Assembly (NCBI RefSeq): GCF_029026145.1
Contig: NZ_CP119078.1
Span: forward strand, 1,503,001 to 1,567,000
Direction: 5' to 3'
DNA from: Legionella cardiaca
GTDB lineage: Bacteria; Pseudomonadota; Gammaproteobacteria; Legionellales; Legionellaceae
DNA: 64,000 nucleotides
The translations under genes and the position numbers were made by a program. Shown piece after piece: positions 55,249 through 64,000 of the stretch. Each line of letters begins with the position of its first letter. The stretch's first letter is position 1. The notes under the pieces were generated by a model. The model saw only the letters and a program-made list of their open reading frames with translations, was not told where the DNA came from and ran no database searches.

Positions 55249-58200
55249 ATGCCTAAGCCAAATGATTTAAACGAGATTTTTTCGCTCCTTGGGAAAGAAA
55301 AAGCTGCTCAAGAAAATCACTTTTTATTTTTTTTAGGCACGGATACGGTCTTTACCGCAAAACCCACCATTACGCTACCCAATCTAACAGAACAGAAATC
55401 CTACGAACGTGGAGAAACACTTTCTTATGCCGCGCAAGTTGTTGTAAACATTTTAGGCGAGGAAGCAGAGACTGGAAAACCGGGTGAACCGCTATCCTAC
55501 TCTTCGCCATCAGTTGATGTGTTAAATGGTCCTACGACCCTGGGATCTGAAGTGGGTGAACGTATTGCTCAAGGCGTTTTTTTAGCCTTACGCGCTGCAG
55601 CAAATGGCAAAAAAACATTGCAAATTCCTGCCCACAGTAGAGGTGCTGTTGAAACAATATTAGTGATGAGTGAATTAGCTCGTATTAAGAAAGCACTGCA
55701 GGAGGAGCCTAACAAACCCTTACACGAAATCCTTGCAGCAAGTCCATGCAGCTATACTTGCAAAGCAGCCCAGACTTTTTTTAAAAATCAAGCGGCTGAA
55801 GACACCCTGGCTTTAAGAAAAGAATTATTAAATCGCTTGAACGAGATGAAAATTAATCCATTCTTAATTGATCCTGTGCCCGGTGGCGGCTTTCTGAAAC
55901 TGCCTGTGGGTTGGTATGACGAGCGATTCTTTGAACAACCTTCTTGCAATGATTATGAGTTATTATTATATCGTGATGAACGCACCCGCTGCTTTACCCC
56001 AATTGTTCCTGAAGGCCTGCAACCTATTGTAATACCCGGTCATCATGGTACAGGTAGTGGTAATCGTTATAATCAACAGTTAGTAGAAGTTTCTAAGGAA
56101 ATTGAAAACCGCGATACCACAGCAGTCCAAGACCTTGTCTTATATAAATTATTTCATTTTCTCCATCGTACATCAGGCATCTTTCCCAGCAACAATTACG
56201 ATCTTGACCTGGGACATAATAGCCTTGATCCGGCTTTAAATGAATTTTTAGCGGCAGAAGAACCTAAAAGATATCAACTTTTATTACAAAAGTATCTTAT
56301 TATAAAAGAAAACGATGCGGCTTATCGCTCTTTTTCAAATGGTTCGTATGCTTATTTAGGGGCACAGTACGCAGAAGATCGCACTCGATTTGTGCATTTT
56401 CGCGGTCATAACCATAAAAGCATGAAAGATGTTTCTCCAGAAATGCAAGGTGGATTTATTAATCCTGAGCATGCAATGCTTTACTTAAGAGAGTATGTAC
56501 AATTTGATAATCTTGCTGACGCAACCCCTGATGTTTTAGTCACTGCAATAGCAAAGGCGCTTGAAGAATTAATCTCTCAAATGATGTCCAGCGACACCTC
56601 GGAATCGAAGCTATTAGAGTTACTAAAACAAACCAAAGGCCAAGATATCTTTTTTGAGGGCTTATCTATACTCGTTGATCAGATTAGTCAAAAATACTTG
56701 AGAAATCATTTATCCGCTGAAGAAACTCAGAAATTGCGGGAAGTCATTACAAAACCTTTTAGCATATTAAAGGACGCCGTTAATCTTGGCGACGAAAAAA
56801 TTTCAAAAGGCAACCGTGCAATCCTCGAAAAATGCAATACTTTTCTACAAAATGGTTTAAAACGTACCGCAGAAACTCATTATCAATCCATTCTAGAGCA
56901 ATTTATCAGCTTGAATATGCAAATAGAATTTTTCTTAGCCTCTCCAGAATACTTTGAACAGGCTATTTTTCAAAAGTTTTTGGAAAATTTAGAGGTTGAA
57001 AATGATCCTACTGGCACACTGACCACAGTAAGAGAAAATTTAAGAAAAGTTATGCCGGTCACTGTTGAAAAAGTAAAAGAAGCATTAGTTCATGAGCTTC
57101 TACAAGTGGGAGCGAATGATAGTTTATCACTCGAACAAAAAGAGCAAATCAATGGTATTATCGCGAGTGAAAAAACATCACGACTACAAGATTTCTTTGA
57201 AGCTCAACAATTATCTGTTGAGACCTATCTAAATGATATTGAGCAGCTTTATAATTTAGCAGTCAATTTACAGAATGATTACATAAAAATAACTGAACTT
57301 ATTTTCCCACAAAAATTGCAAATTGATAGCCAGCAGCTTGGCTTTCGCTGCGAAGCTCTCATCAAGATGGGTGCAAAATTGCTTAAAGAAAAGCAAGTTG
57401 ATTTACGCAATAAGCCTCATAATATAAGTGCTTCTTTTTTTGCACTGATTAAAAACGAAGCCATAGCTCTTGGCGCCTCCTCACCTGAACTAGATGATTT
57501 AACTAACAACTCTCAAGAACAGGCGAGTGAAATTGCAGAATTAAAAGGGAAAGAAGAAAAGCTACGTGGCCAACTTAAACAAGCTACAGATGACAATAAA
57601 GAGTTAAAAGAAAAGGTACAAACGTTAGAGGCGGAAACTGAAAATCAAAAGGATTTGGTGAGTAATCTGCAATCGCTTACAGAGGTGGAAAAAGCCTGGG
57701 TAATCAATAAACGACTCATTCCTTTAACAGATGAGTATTTAGACTATTTGCTAGCAGGGGCCAAAATTCTACTGCCTGAATTAAAAACACATAACCCCAA
57801 TGATCCACTGCCTAATCATACTTTTGCGGACGAAAAAACTCAGGTAGCGTATACAAGAATAACAAGCAAATTTAATGCTGTTCATCAACTTAAACAAGGC
57901 TTAGCTGACACAGAAAATGTGCCTTTAGCAAGCCAGCGCCTGGAGAAGTTTAAAGAGTCTCTTGCTGCTATTGAGGACGATCTTAATTTCCACCGTGATG
58001 CCCCTTGGAAGAGATTTTTACGTGCCAGTTTAACAGTCATTGCTATTGTAGCTACGGGTGTTATCCCCGGTGTCATTGCCTTGTTTGCTTATTCAAAATA
58101 TTCAGGAAATACTCTTCCCTACTTTTTTAATCGACAAACCAGAGGCACTGAGTTTGTTGAAGAAAGTAGAAAGGCAGAACTTGTCATAGCAGCAGGATAA
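55249..58200 (+). CDS. Large candidate Dot/Icm effector, serine-hydrolase-like with coiled coil and membrane tail
   Basis: This 983-residue protein has an N-terminal domain with PAHSRGAVE (Ser about 130), FLIDPVPGGG (Asp about 208) and IVIPGHHGTGSGN (His about 263), the same Ser, DPVPG and HH order as the protein at 227. A long helical middle follows, then a coiled coil about 750-815 (ELKGKEEKLRGQLKQATDD...), and one hydrophobic segment (LTVIAIVATGVIPGVIALFA) about 926-945 near the C-terminus. No signal peptide. GGAG lies before the ATG. A PmrA box in its promoter supports regulation with other effectors. Hydrolase activity and host target are inferences. Confidence 0.8.
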   Translation: MPKPNDLNEIFSLLGKEKAAQENHFLFFLGTDTVFTAKPTITLPNLTEQKSYERGETLSYAAQVVVNILGEEAETGKPGEPLSYSSPSVDVLNGPTTLGSEVGERIAQGVFLALRAAANGKKTLQIPAHSRGAVETILVMSELARIKKALQEEPNKPLHEILAASPCSYTCKAAQTFFKNQAAEDTLALRKELLNRLNEMKINPFLIDPVPGGGFLKLPVGWYDERFFEQPSCNDYELLLYRDERTRCFTPIVPEGLQPIVIPGHHGTGSGNRYNQQLVEVSKEIENRDTTAVQDLVLYKLFHFLHRTSGIFPSNNYDLDLGHNSLDPALNEFLAAEEPKRYQLLLQKYLIIKENDAAYRSFSNGSYAYLGAQYAEDRTRFVHFRGHNHKSMKDVSPEMQGGFINPEHAMLYLREYVQFDNLADATPDVLVTAIAKALEELISQMMSSDTSESKLLELLKQTKGQDIFFEGLSILVDQISQKYLRNHLSAEETQKLREVITKPFSILKDAVNLGDEKISKGNRAILEKCNTFLQNGLKRTAETHYQSILEQFISLNMQIEFFLASPEYFEQAIFQKFLENLEVENDPTGTLTTVRENLRKVMPVTVEKVKEALVHELLQVGANDSLSLEQKEQINGIIASEKTSRLQDFFEAQQLSVETYLNDIEQLYNLAVNLQNDYIKITELIFPQKLQIDSQQLGFRCEALIKMGAKLLKEKQVDLRNKPHNISASFFALIKNEAIALGASSPELDDLTNNSQEQASEIAELKGKEEKLRGQLKQATDDNKELKEKVQTLEAETENQKDLVSNLQSLTEVEKAWVINKRLIPLTDEYLDYLLAGAKILLPELKTHNPNDPLPNHTFADEKTQVAYTRITSKFNAVHQLKQGLADTENVPLASQRLEKFKESLAAIEDDLNFHRDAPWKRFLRASLTVIAIVATGVIPGVIALFAYSKYSGNTLPYFFNRQTRGTEFVEESRKAELVIAAG

Positions 58201-58205
58201 ATCTT

Positions 58206-58232
58206 ATACGCATGAACTCATTTCATGCGTAT
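58206..58232. terminator. Hairpin between convergent genes
   Basis: ATACGCATGA and TCATGCGTAT form a perfect 10-bp stem with a 7-base loop, 5 bases after the stop at 58200 and 5 bases from the facing stop at 58238. No T tract follows. Confidence 0.55.
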
Positions 58233-58237
58233 ATTCA

Positions 58238-58669
58238 TTAATGTCTCTTATAGCAATTAACTTGTTTAGGAAGAAACCCGCTTTCACTTCTAGTCGATGG
58301 GTCAAAATTGACTTCACATGAACTCAAATTTGCTGGTAATCGACTAGTCAGTCGAATGCTGGTTTTATTGTATTCACATACTATATAAACGCTCTCATTG
58401 GCAGAAAATGACCATTTTGCTTTTTTCTTGCTTATAAAATCAGGCTTAAGACTTGCCAACTCATCTGGATGACCAGAATAGATAGAAATAGCGACGAGGA
58501 AATGATTAGAGGTGGCAGGCAATAACTCCCAATCTGTAGGAAGACTAGTCAAATTTTCCTTAACATTAATCTTAGCTGGGCAAGCAGGCAAATCAATAGA
58601 TGCCGAAAATAATTGAGAATTATAGATAAGCGTCGTTATCAAAACAAATTTTTGCAATTTCTGATTCAT
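58238..58669 (-). CDS. Secreted small protein, STY0301-like
   Basis: The 143-residue protein has a signal peptide (MNQKLQKFVLITTLIYNSQLFSA). The mature part has CPAKINVKENL, LPTDWELL, KWSFSANESVYIVCEYNKT and SSCEVNF, the Cys spacing and W/C pattern of the STY0301 family. Its function is unknown. ATG 58669 is the start that gives a signal peptide; a TTG at 58726 would extend it. Confidence 0.65.
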   Translation of the reverse strand: MNQKLQKFVLITTLIYNSQLFSASIDLPACPAKINVKENLTSLPTDWELLPATSNHFLVAISIYSGHPDELASLKPDFISKKKAKWSFSANESVYIVCEYNKTSIRLTSRLPANLSSCEVNFDPSTRSESGFLPKQVNCYKRH

Positions 58670-58736
58670 ATGAGTCTTGATTATTATTGGTTGCTTCCAA
58701 TTTATCATTTTTTTGCTATTCAGCAACCATGAGGAT

Positions 58737-58766
58737 TTGTTTTAAAATTGCTCAATATCCTATAAT
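58737..58766 (+). promoter_or_regulatory. Sigma70 promoter of the small secreted protein at 58802
   Basis: TTGTTT (58737-58742), an 18-base spacer and TATAAT (58761-58766), a perfect -10, precede the start by 35 bases. The leader would be about 29 bases. Confidence 0.5.
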
Positions 58767-58801
58767 TTATATAAGGACAAACTACACTGAGTACAAAGGA
58801 T

Positions 58802-59140
58802 ATGAACAATTATTCCGTTAAAGAATTTAAGCTACTACCCATTTTAACTGCTTTTTTTCTGATTTTTATAGCTATAGGGTATACAACCACAGCGCAAGCA
58901 GCCACAGTACAACCATCCACAGTAAGTAAAAATTTTCAACCCACTCAGTTGGCTTATTTTTATGTCTATGATACATATCCAGGTCGCTATTGGGGGCCTT
59001 GGAGACACTATCATCGTCCTAGAGCTTATTGGACTGGATGGAATACCATTTATCTAGGGCATCGAACCATATGTCAAAGAAACTGTTTAGTTAACACCTG
59101 GAATGGTATGGTCATTCGTTGCGTAAAACGTTGTATATAG
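58802..59140 (+). CDS. Small secreted Tyr/Trp- and Cys-rich protein
   Basis: The 112-residue protein has an N-terminal hydrophobic signal (ILTAFFLIFIAIGYTTTAQA), then a mature part rich in Tyr, Trp, His and Arg (YPGRYWGPWRHYHRPRAYW) and two Cys-x3-Cys pairs (ICQRNC and IRCVKRC) near the end, suggesting two disulphides. Family unknown. AAAGG is only two bases before the ATG. Confidence 0.65.
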   Translation: MNNYSVKEFKLLPILTAFFLIFIAIGYTTTAQAATVQPSTVSKNFQPTQLAYFYVYDTYPGRYWGPWRHYHRPRAYWTGWNTIYLGHRTICQRNCLVNTWNGMVIRCVKRCI

Positions 59141-59269
59141 GCCCATGATTATCAAACATTGCTTGAATAGCTGTATTATTTACTTCTTGTGGATTAAGCT
59201 ATTAGTCTCTTCTTAACTTCTATCTCACCTAAATTTTACAAGCGTATGCTATGTAACTCTATATCTCTA

Positions 59270-60349
59270 TCAAGGTTTAGACACGGCAGGACTGTCATGA
59301 GGAGCAGCAAATGCCTTTTTCCAATACTCTCTTTTAGAACATTTACGATGCCAAAATGAAGGTAATAGGTCACGATAAAGATTTGAATCCGTTGGCGTTT
59401 TGCTTGTATTTGATACACTGCCAACATTCTCGTTATCGGTTTTACTGTCTTTGACATTTGCAACCCCTGTAACTTTTGCTGCAACATTAACAACGTCAGG
59501 AACTTCCACTTCACTTTGTTTAGCCATATCTTTCTTATATTGCTCTTCAATGCCTTCATATTTTTGACTTAAATTTTGAGGTAACTTAGTTAAAGGTTTT
59601 TCTCGTTCACAAAGAATATCTACTAAAATTTTTTGTTTTAATTGATAAGAAGAATATTTGGAATGTTTCACCGCACTATCATCACTATCATTTATTACAG
59701 TATTTAATGCTGTAATATCCTTAGATCTTATGCAAATTGGAGTAAATTTTTTATCCGAATTATTGTTGCTGATTTCTCGGCGTAGATTGGCAAAATTACT
59801 TGTAGGAGAAATTGTTATACATTGCTTATCAAATTTTTTACGGCAATACTTGGGTAAATCCTTGTTATATTTAAAATCAATATCTACCTGCAGCAGAACA
59901 CTAACGACTAAAAAATACCCTTCATAACAATGCTTTTCTTTTAAGAGGTCTGCAACCGTAATCCATCTACGAAAGGCGTTAAGCTGAGAATCTCTTTTAG
60001 CATGCTGTTTAATATCGTCTTTAATAAAAAACGCTAATGCATTACGAACATTGAAAAAATTCTCTACTCTTGTGCTAGCCTTTTTTCTTTCAGCAAATCC
60101 AGAAGGATTTGAAAAATCCGCTATCGAAAGTTTTGCAAATGCTTCTCTTAATTTAACATCGACTATTCTTGCATGATCAGAAGCAAATTTTTGTTCAATG
60201 TAACAATACAATAAGGGGCCTTTGCTTTTTTTTATTTCGATTTGCGCTTCTTTCTCAGCAACAAGGTCGTCCCATTCACGCGAGGCCAAAGGGTTAAGAA
60301 GATAGTTGTTTTTTTTTATCCAATCGGCAAGAAGTTTATTTTTTGACAC
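59270..60349 (-). CDS. RasGEF-domain protein, candidate effector (LegG2-like)
   Basis: The 359-residue protein (GTG start, AAGGA eight bases before it) carries a eukaryote-like Ras guanine-nucleotide exchange domain over about residues 20-250. The pattern FFNVRNALAFFIKDD, LNAFRRWITVADLLKEKHCY and later NFANLRREI with FTPICIRSKDITAL fits the SOS/CDC25 catalytic helices and the PxxGxYLxDLT stretch. The C-terminal 90 residues are polar and disordered. L. pneumophila has a RasGEF effector, LegG2, that activates host small GTPases; orthology cannot be shown here. It follows fliK by 63 bases on the same strand. Confidence 0.7.
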   Translation of the reverse strand: MSKNKLLADWIKKNNYLLNPLASREWDDLVAEKEAQIEIKKSKGPLLYCYIEQKFASDHARIVDVKLREAFAKLSIADFSNPSGFAERKKASTRVENFFNVRNALAFFIKDDIKQHAKRDSQLNAFRRWITVADLLKEKHCYEGYFLVVSVLLQVDIDFKYNKDLPKYCRKKFDKQCITISPTSNFANLRREISNNNSDKKFTPICIRSKDITALNTVINDSDDSAVKHSKYSSYQLKQKILVDILCEREKPLTKLPQNLSQKYEGIEEQYKKDMAKQSEVEVPDVVNVAAKVTGVANVKDSKTDNENVGSVSNTSKTPTDSNLYRDLLPSFWHRKCSKREYWKKAFAAPHDSPAVSKP

Positions 60350-60412
60350 GCAACAATCCTTGTTGACGAGTTTAATTCATATTGAATAGTTAAAAATTTT
60401 TAGTCAAGAAAT

Positions 60413-61732
60413 TTATGCAAAATAATCAACGATGCCTCTATTTTTAAGACTGGTTATAGGTGTTATCGCAATGTCTTCCTCACCCACTTCTTTATTATTA
60501 AACCGTTGGTCATTATTTTCCCAAGAAGCGTAGCGTTGACGATCATTAGACTCAATATTAACTTGGGAGAGATTCACTCCCTGCTCAGACAACATATCTT
60601 TAAGCCTAGGAATAGTTTGTTCAATTAAATCACGTACTTGATTGGAATGAGTTGTTATATTGACACTAGCAGCCTCTTTCACAAGCTTAATATTTACCTC
60701 CAGAGGCCCTAATTCCTGAGGATTCAATTTTATAATTGCTGTTTTAATTTTTTGTTGTCCAAGCCACATAATTTGCTGGCTGAAGTTATCGCTCCAATCC
60801 GGATTAGATATGTTTTGCGTCAAATTAAGTATTTTCGGAGAAATTTCATTTGTGGTGACTACTTTATACTCCTGGTTCATTGGCGTTTGGGGTGAATTAA
60901 TAGTGGTCGTACCATTTTTATCATTCGTTATTTGATTAAGTAAAGATTTAGTTTCAAATGATTCTGGCAAGTTGTTTGTTGCTTTTATAGGTACTCTTGT
61001 TATTTCTTCAGTAGTTTGCGACTCCAAAGAAGTATCAATAATTTTCAGAGGTATTTTTAACTTGGGAGAGTCTTGGCCTATTTCATTAATGGCAGCTTGA
61101 TTACTAACTCTGGCATCACTTTCTTTCATATTTTTATTGACTAACGCAACAACATTCGAATCTTCAATATTGAGTTGCTTTAATGTGGAGTCAATCTGAG
61201 TTGATATTATTACCTCTGCATTTACATTGACCTCGGGATTACTATTTTTGTTACTCGTGGTTAGGGAATCAGTACTTGTTGTGTCACTAACAGGTGAATC
61301 AACGATATTAGCAGCTTCAGTGATATTCGTAATATTGGCGGGTGGTTCAAAAGAAGTCGCGCTAAACCAGAGAAGCGGCATACTATTCTCGATAAGGCTA
61401 TCATCATCAACCTTTTCTTCCTCAGCAAACGTACCTTCATCTGTTTGAATTTGGGCCTCAAGCGGCAATGCCTGGATTTCATTTGAAATATCTATTGGAA
61501 GAACTTCTAGCTCTAACTTCTCTAACTCTTTATTTAATACCTCTTCACTCGCAGATTCTACTGGAGTAATTTCAATATTATTTTCCGATGATTGATTCGC
61601 TAAAAATTCAGCCATGAGCGCTATAAACGTTGCATTTTCTTGAAGGTCTTGGGGATCCATTTCCTCGATTTGCAACTTTTTATTTATCTCCGTACTCTGT
61701 TGTATCGACATTAATTGAATAAAATCAAGCAT
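60413..61732 (-). CDS. fliK: Flagellar hook-length control protein
   Basis: The C-terminal 110 residues of this 439-residue protein match the FliK hook-length domain (IIKLNPQELGPLEVNIKLVK, then IEQTIPRLKDMLSEQGVNLS). The long N-terminal part is acidic, Ser/Thr/Asn-rich and poorly conserved, as expected for the molecular ruler. FliK is exported through the flagellar apparatus and stops hook growth. AAGGAG six bases before ATG 61732 decides the start over TTG 61735. No other flagellar gene is in the window. A sigma54-type promoter lies just upstream. Confidence 0.9.
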   Translation of the reverse strand: MLDFIQLMSIQQSTEINKKLQIEEMDPQDLQENATFIALMAEFLANQSSENNIEITPVESASEEVLNKELEKLELEVLPIDISNEIQALPLEAQIQTDEGTFAEEEKVDDDSLIENSMPLLWFSATSFEPPANITNITEAANIVDSPVSDTTSTDSLTTSNKNSNPEVNVNAEVIISTQIDSTLKQLNIEDSNVVALVNKNMKESDARVSNQAAINEIGQDSPKLKIPLKIIDTSLESQTTEEITRVPIKATNNLPESFETKSLLNQITNDKNGTTTINSPQTPMNQEYKVVTTNEISPKILNLTQNISNPDWSDNFSQQIMWLGQQKIKTAIIKLNPQELGPLEVNIKLVKEAASVNITTHSNQVRDLIEQTIPRLKDMLSEQGVNLSQVNIESNDRQRYASWENNDQRFNNKEVGEEDIAITPITSLKNRGIVDYFA

Positions 61733-61735
61733 CAA

Positions 61736-62150
61736 ACACTCCTTGGTTATCGACAGCTTCTTGCAAAATGTATACCAATTAAAATTAAGCTGTGATGCTT
61801 TTAGAATTTTAGATTATATTTCCAAAATACGCTTCATGCTCCCAATCCTCAACCCTTTCCACTTAAATTTTTTATCCTTAACTAGAAAAAAATGATATAG
61901 AAAGCAAGAAGTTTTGCTTAAAAAGAATCAAGAAAAACATGACTCAATGGAAAAATAAAAAATTTTTAATCAAGAATTCGAGATTAGAAATGTCGAGAAA
62001 ATTGCTTTTGTCATCGTCAGTTATACTGTATTTATATTATTTTAGTTCCCGCTTAGATTAACTATTTCGTTAAAAATTATTACTCCGATGTAAAACTAAT
62101 AGTCCGTTTTTTTGAGCATGATAATCTCATTTGAGGCACACTAATCAAGG
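61736..62150. other. Divergent intergenic region between fliK and the 62160 gene
   Basis: These 415 bases hold the fliK sigma54 promoter at 61761-61778 and otherwise nothing I can support. The remainder is A/T-rich with no open frame and no clear promoter for the gene on the right. Confidence 0.5.
61761..61778 (-). promoter_or_regulatory. Sigma54 promoter of fliK
   Basis: On the minus strand TTGGTATACATTTTGCAA has GG and GC separated by ten bases and matches YTGG, A and TTGCW of the sigma54 consensus. Transcription would start near 61751, about 19 bases before the ATG. Flagellar genes of Legionella are known to use RpoN with FleQ. Confidence 0.65.
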
Positions 62151-62159
62151 ATGAAGATT

Positions 62160-62768
62160 ATGCTTACTTTTTTTAGACAAAAATCTAAAGTAACTAAGCA
62201 GCAAATTGATGCTGCACTTTTAAATGCACTTAACTATTTTACGGATGAAGAAATTATTACACTGATAAGGCAAAAACAGTCAATTTTCCAACAGCAAATT
62301 ATCCAGTCAAAACACGCATCAGAAAAGGAATCCATTCTGCTTTGTTATGCACTTTTCGCTAAAACACTAATGAATTGCGTTAAATCACCCAGTGATATTC
62401 CTGACTTCATTGATCATTACTACACCTCATCCTATTATTGTCATGTAGGTGGTGAAAATGGATGCTACTCTTATACGCTATTTGATGAAGTTAATGCTGC
62501 TCTTTTGAAAACCAGTTTAGCCGTGCTTGTTTTAAGTTTTATTACGCTTCCTTTCAGTATTCCCGTTAGTTTAATAGCCCTTGGAATTGCAATTTCGATT
62601 CTCCTTCCTACTGGATTTTATGCAGCTGCCGAGACACTTCCCAATCAGATGAAAATAAAAAAAGAAGAAGATATATTGTTTCATCAACTCTACTTAAATT
62701 TAACTTCTCAAAAGGATTTAAATTCACCTTCAATAGAGTCAGAAGCAAGCCTGTTATCCGCCAACTAA
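62160..62768 (+). CDS. Hypothetical membrane protein with two C-terminal helices
   Basis: The protein (202 residues) has a helical soluble N-terminal part and a hydrophobic hairpin about residues 120-160 (LAVLVLSFITLPFSIPVSLI, then ALGIAISILLPTGFYAA). No known family. AAGGA lies eight bases before ATG 62160; the ATG at 62151 is too close to it. The organisation (soluble body, hydrophobic hairpin, short tail) is seen in Legionella membrane-targeted proteins, but this is a weak argument. Confidence 0.65.
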   Translation: MLTFFRQKSKVTKQQIDAALLNALNYFTDEEIITLIRQKQSIFQQQIIQSKHASEKESILLCYALFAKTLMNCVKSPSDIPDFIDHYYTSSYYCHVGGENGCYSYTLFDEVNAALLKTSLAVLVLSFITLPFSIPVSLIALGIAISILLPTGFYAAAETLPNQMKIKKEEDILFHQLYLNLTSQKDLNSPSIESEASLLSAN

Positions 62769-62787
62769 ATGATAATAATTCTCATTC

Positions 62788-62821
62788 GCGAGGTACTCCA
62801 TGTAGTGCCTCTTCTTTTTTT
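62788..62821 (+). terminator. Rho-independent terminator before acnA
   Basis: GAGGTACT (62790-62797) and AGTGCCTC (62804-62811) form an 8-bp stem with one G-U pair and a 6-base loop, followed by TTCTTTTTTT. It ends transcription of the preceding gene. Confidence 0.8.
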
Positions 62822-62906
62822 ATAAAATTTTGAATTTGCGCCTCATGAAAACTTATTTTATTTCAGCTATTATTAGCGTTTTTGAAACTCAATGGAGTTG
62901 GTGCAT

Positions 62907-64000
62907 ATGAAAGTTGGTCAAAACAGTCTTTCAACTGAATCTCAATTATCAGTAGATGGTAAAGCATATAATTACTTCAGTCTTAAAGAAGCAGAGAAAA
63001 ATCACTTCCCTGGAATTAATCGTTTACCCTACTCTCTGAAAGTACTATTTGAAAATTTGTTACGTTTTGAAGATGGTACTACGGTGACAACCGCTGATAT
63101 AAAAGCAATTGCTGAATGGCTAAAGACTAAAACCTCGCAGCATGAAATTGCTTATCGTCCCGCACGAGTTCTCATGCAGGATTTTACTGGAGTACCCGCT
63201 GTAGTTGATTTAGCTGCAATGCGCGATGCTTTAGCAAAGCTGGGGGGCAATCCTGAGAAAATTTCTCCACTTTCCCCTGTTGATTTAGTCATTGACCACT
63301 CAGTTATGGTCGATAAATTTGCCAGTCCTGATGCACTTGAAATTAATACAGAAATTGAAATTAGACGCAATAAAGAGCGTTATGAATTTTTACGCTGGGG
63401 ACAAAAAGCATTTGCCAACTTCCAGGTTGTTCCTCCAGGCACCGGTATCTGTCATCAAGTCAACTTAGAATACTTAGGGAAAACTGTCTGGACAAACGAG
63501 GTCAACGGTAAACGTTATGCTTACCCAGATACCCTGGTCGGTACAGATTCGCATACAACAATGATCAACGGCTTGGGCGTATTAGGTTGGGGAGTTGGCG
63601 GTATTGAAGCGGAGGCAGCCATGTTAGGGCAACCTGTTTCCATGTTAATTCCAGAGGTAATCGGATTTAAGTTAACAGGAAAGCTGAGAGAAGGCATTAC
63701 CGCTACGGATCTCGTTTTAACAGTAACGCAGATGCTTCGTCAAAAAGGTGTAGTTGGTAAATTTGTTGAGTTTTATGGCCCTGGTCTTGCCGATTTACCA
63801 TTAGCCGATCGTGCTACCATTTCTAACATGGCACCAGAGTACGGTGCTACTTGTGGTTTCTTTCCAGTTGATAAAGAAACCCTACGTTACTTGGAATTAA
63901 CTGGCCGTGATTCCCATACAATTGCATTAGTTGAAGCCTACTGCAAAGCTCAAGGCTTATGGTATGACAGTACAATTGAGGACCCTGTGTTCACTGATAC
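62907..64000 (+). CDS. acnA: Aconitate hydratase A, N-terminal part
   Basis: The frame is open from ATG 62907 to the window edge, giving about 364 residues of the usual 890. It starts [19 protein letters not shown] and contains [68 protein letters not shown] and [20 protein letters not shown], all AcnA signatures. The enzyme converts citrate to isocitrate with a [4Fe-4S] cluster; its Cys ligands lie later in the chain, beyond this edge. L. pneumophila aconitase is its major iron-containing protein. GGAG stands about nine bases before the ATG. Confidence 0.96.
   Translation, partial: MKVGQNSLSTESQLSVDGKAYNYFSLKEAEKNHFPGINRLPYSLKVLFENLLRFEDGTTVTTADIKAIAEWLKTKTSQHEIAYRPARVLMQDFTGVPAVVDLAAMRDALAKLGGNPEKISPLSPVDLVIDHSVMVDKFASPDALEINTEIEIRRNKERYEFLRWGQKAFANFQVVPPGTGICHQVNLEYLGKTVWTNEVNGKRYAYPDTLVGTDSHTTMINGLGVLGWGVGGIEAEAAMLGQPVSMLIPEVIGFKLTGKLREGITATDLVLTVTQMLRQKGVVGKFVEFYGPGLADLPLADRATISNMAPEYGATCGFFPVDKETLRYLELTGRDSHTIALVEAYCKAQGLWYDSTIEDPVFTD

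Noticed and set aside
62766-62781. Fur-like sequence AATGATAATAATTCTC upstream of acnA
   Set aside because: It overlaps the end of the preceding gene and lies before a good terminator, so it cannot easily control acnA. The match is also weaker than the one at 54994.

Overview
The window is a chromosomal segment of a Legionellaceae bacterium (Legionella or a close relative). The evidence is the low G+C content, a complete Entner-Doudoroff gene block beside a secreted GH15 glucoamylase as in Legionella pneumophila, an LqsS/CqsS-like sensor kinase, a RasGEF-domain protein, several large eukaryote-like or coiled-coil proteins of the Dot/Icm-effector kind, and two sites that fit the PmrA box known to control Legionella effector genes. 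I see no tRNA, rRNA, CRISPR array, insertion sequence or prophage. The species cannot be named from sequence alone.

Layout. 1-2.3 kb: the end of an unknown gene and a candidate effector with a serine-hydrolase-like motif. 2.3-12 kb: a PLP dehydratase, the glucoamylase gamA, and a tightly coupled minus-strand operon zwf-pgl-edd-glk-eda-sugar permease behind one good sigma70 promoter; together these would release glucose from starch or glycogen, import it and convert it to pyruvate and glyceraldehyde-3-phosphate. 12-17.6 kb: radical SAM protein, NagX-like acetyltransferase, DUF3775 protein, a candidate effector and an M20 peptidase. 17.7-20.1 kb: a convergent pair of kinase-less PAS/receiver proteins. 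20.2-29.2 kb: the most unusual part, with a GNAT/P-loop fusion, a heme-oxygenase-like protein, an LqsS-like sensor kinase, a Fe(II) oxygenase and two tandem paralogues that join a flavin monooxygenase domain to TPR-like repeats; one of these has a PmrA-like box upstream.

29.6-43.7 kb: an amino-acid permease, a conserved trio (phosphoribosyltransferase, alpha/beta hydrolase, erythromycin-esterase-like protein), an alpha/beta hydrolase, NDH-2, a patatin phospholipase, a GT-C membrane glycosyltransferase and an RND efflux pair. 43.7-54.9 kb: mostly housekeeping and envelope genes (mltA, polysaccharide deacetylase, roxA/ycfD, cfa, AI-2E family permease) plus a frameshifted carboxymuconolactone decarboxylase pseudogene and one short palindromic repeat. 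55.2-62.8 kb: a 983-residue candidate effector whose near-consensus promoter carries a perfect PmrA box in its spacer, small secreted proteins, a RasGEF-domain protein, fliK with a sigma54 promoter, and a small membrane protein. The window ends inside acnA.

Functions are inferred from motifs and family knowledge. Effector status is inference throughout: no secretion or expression evidence can be read from sequence alone.
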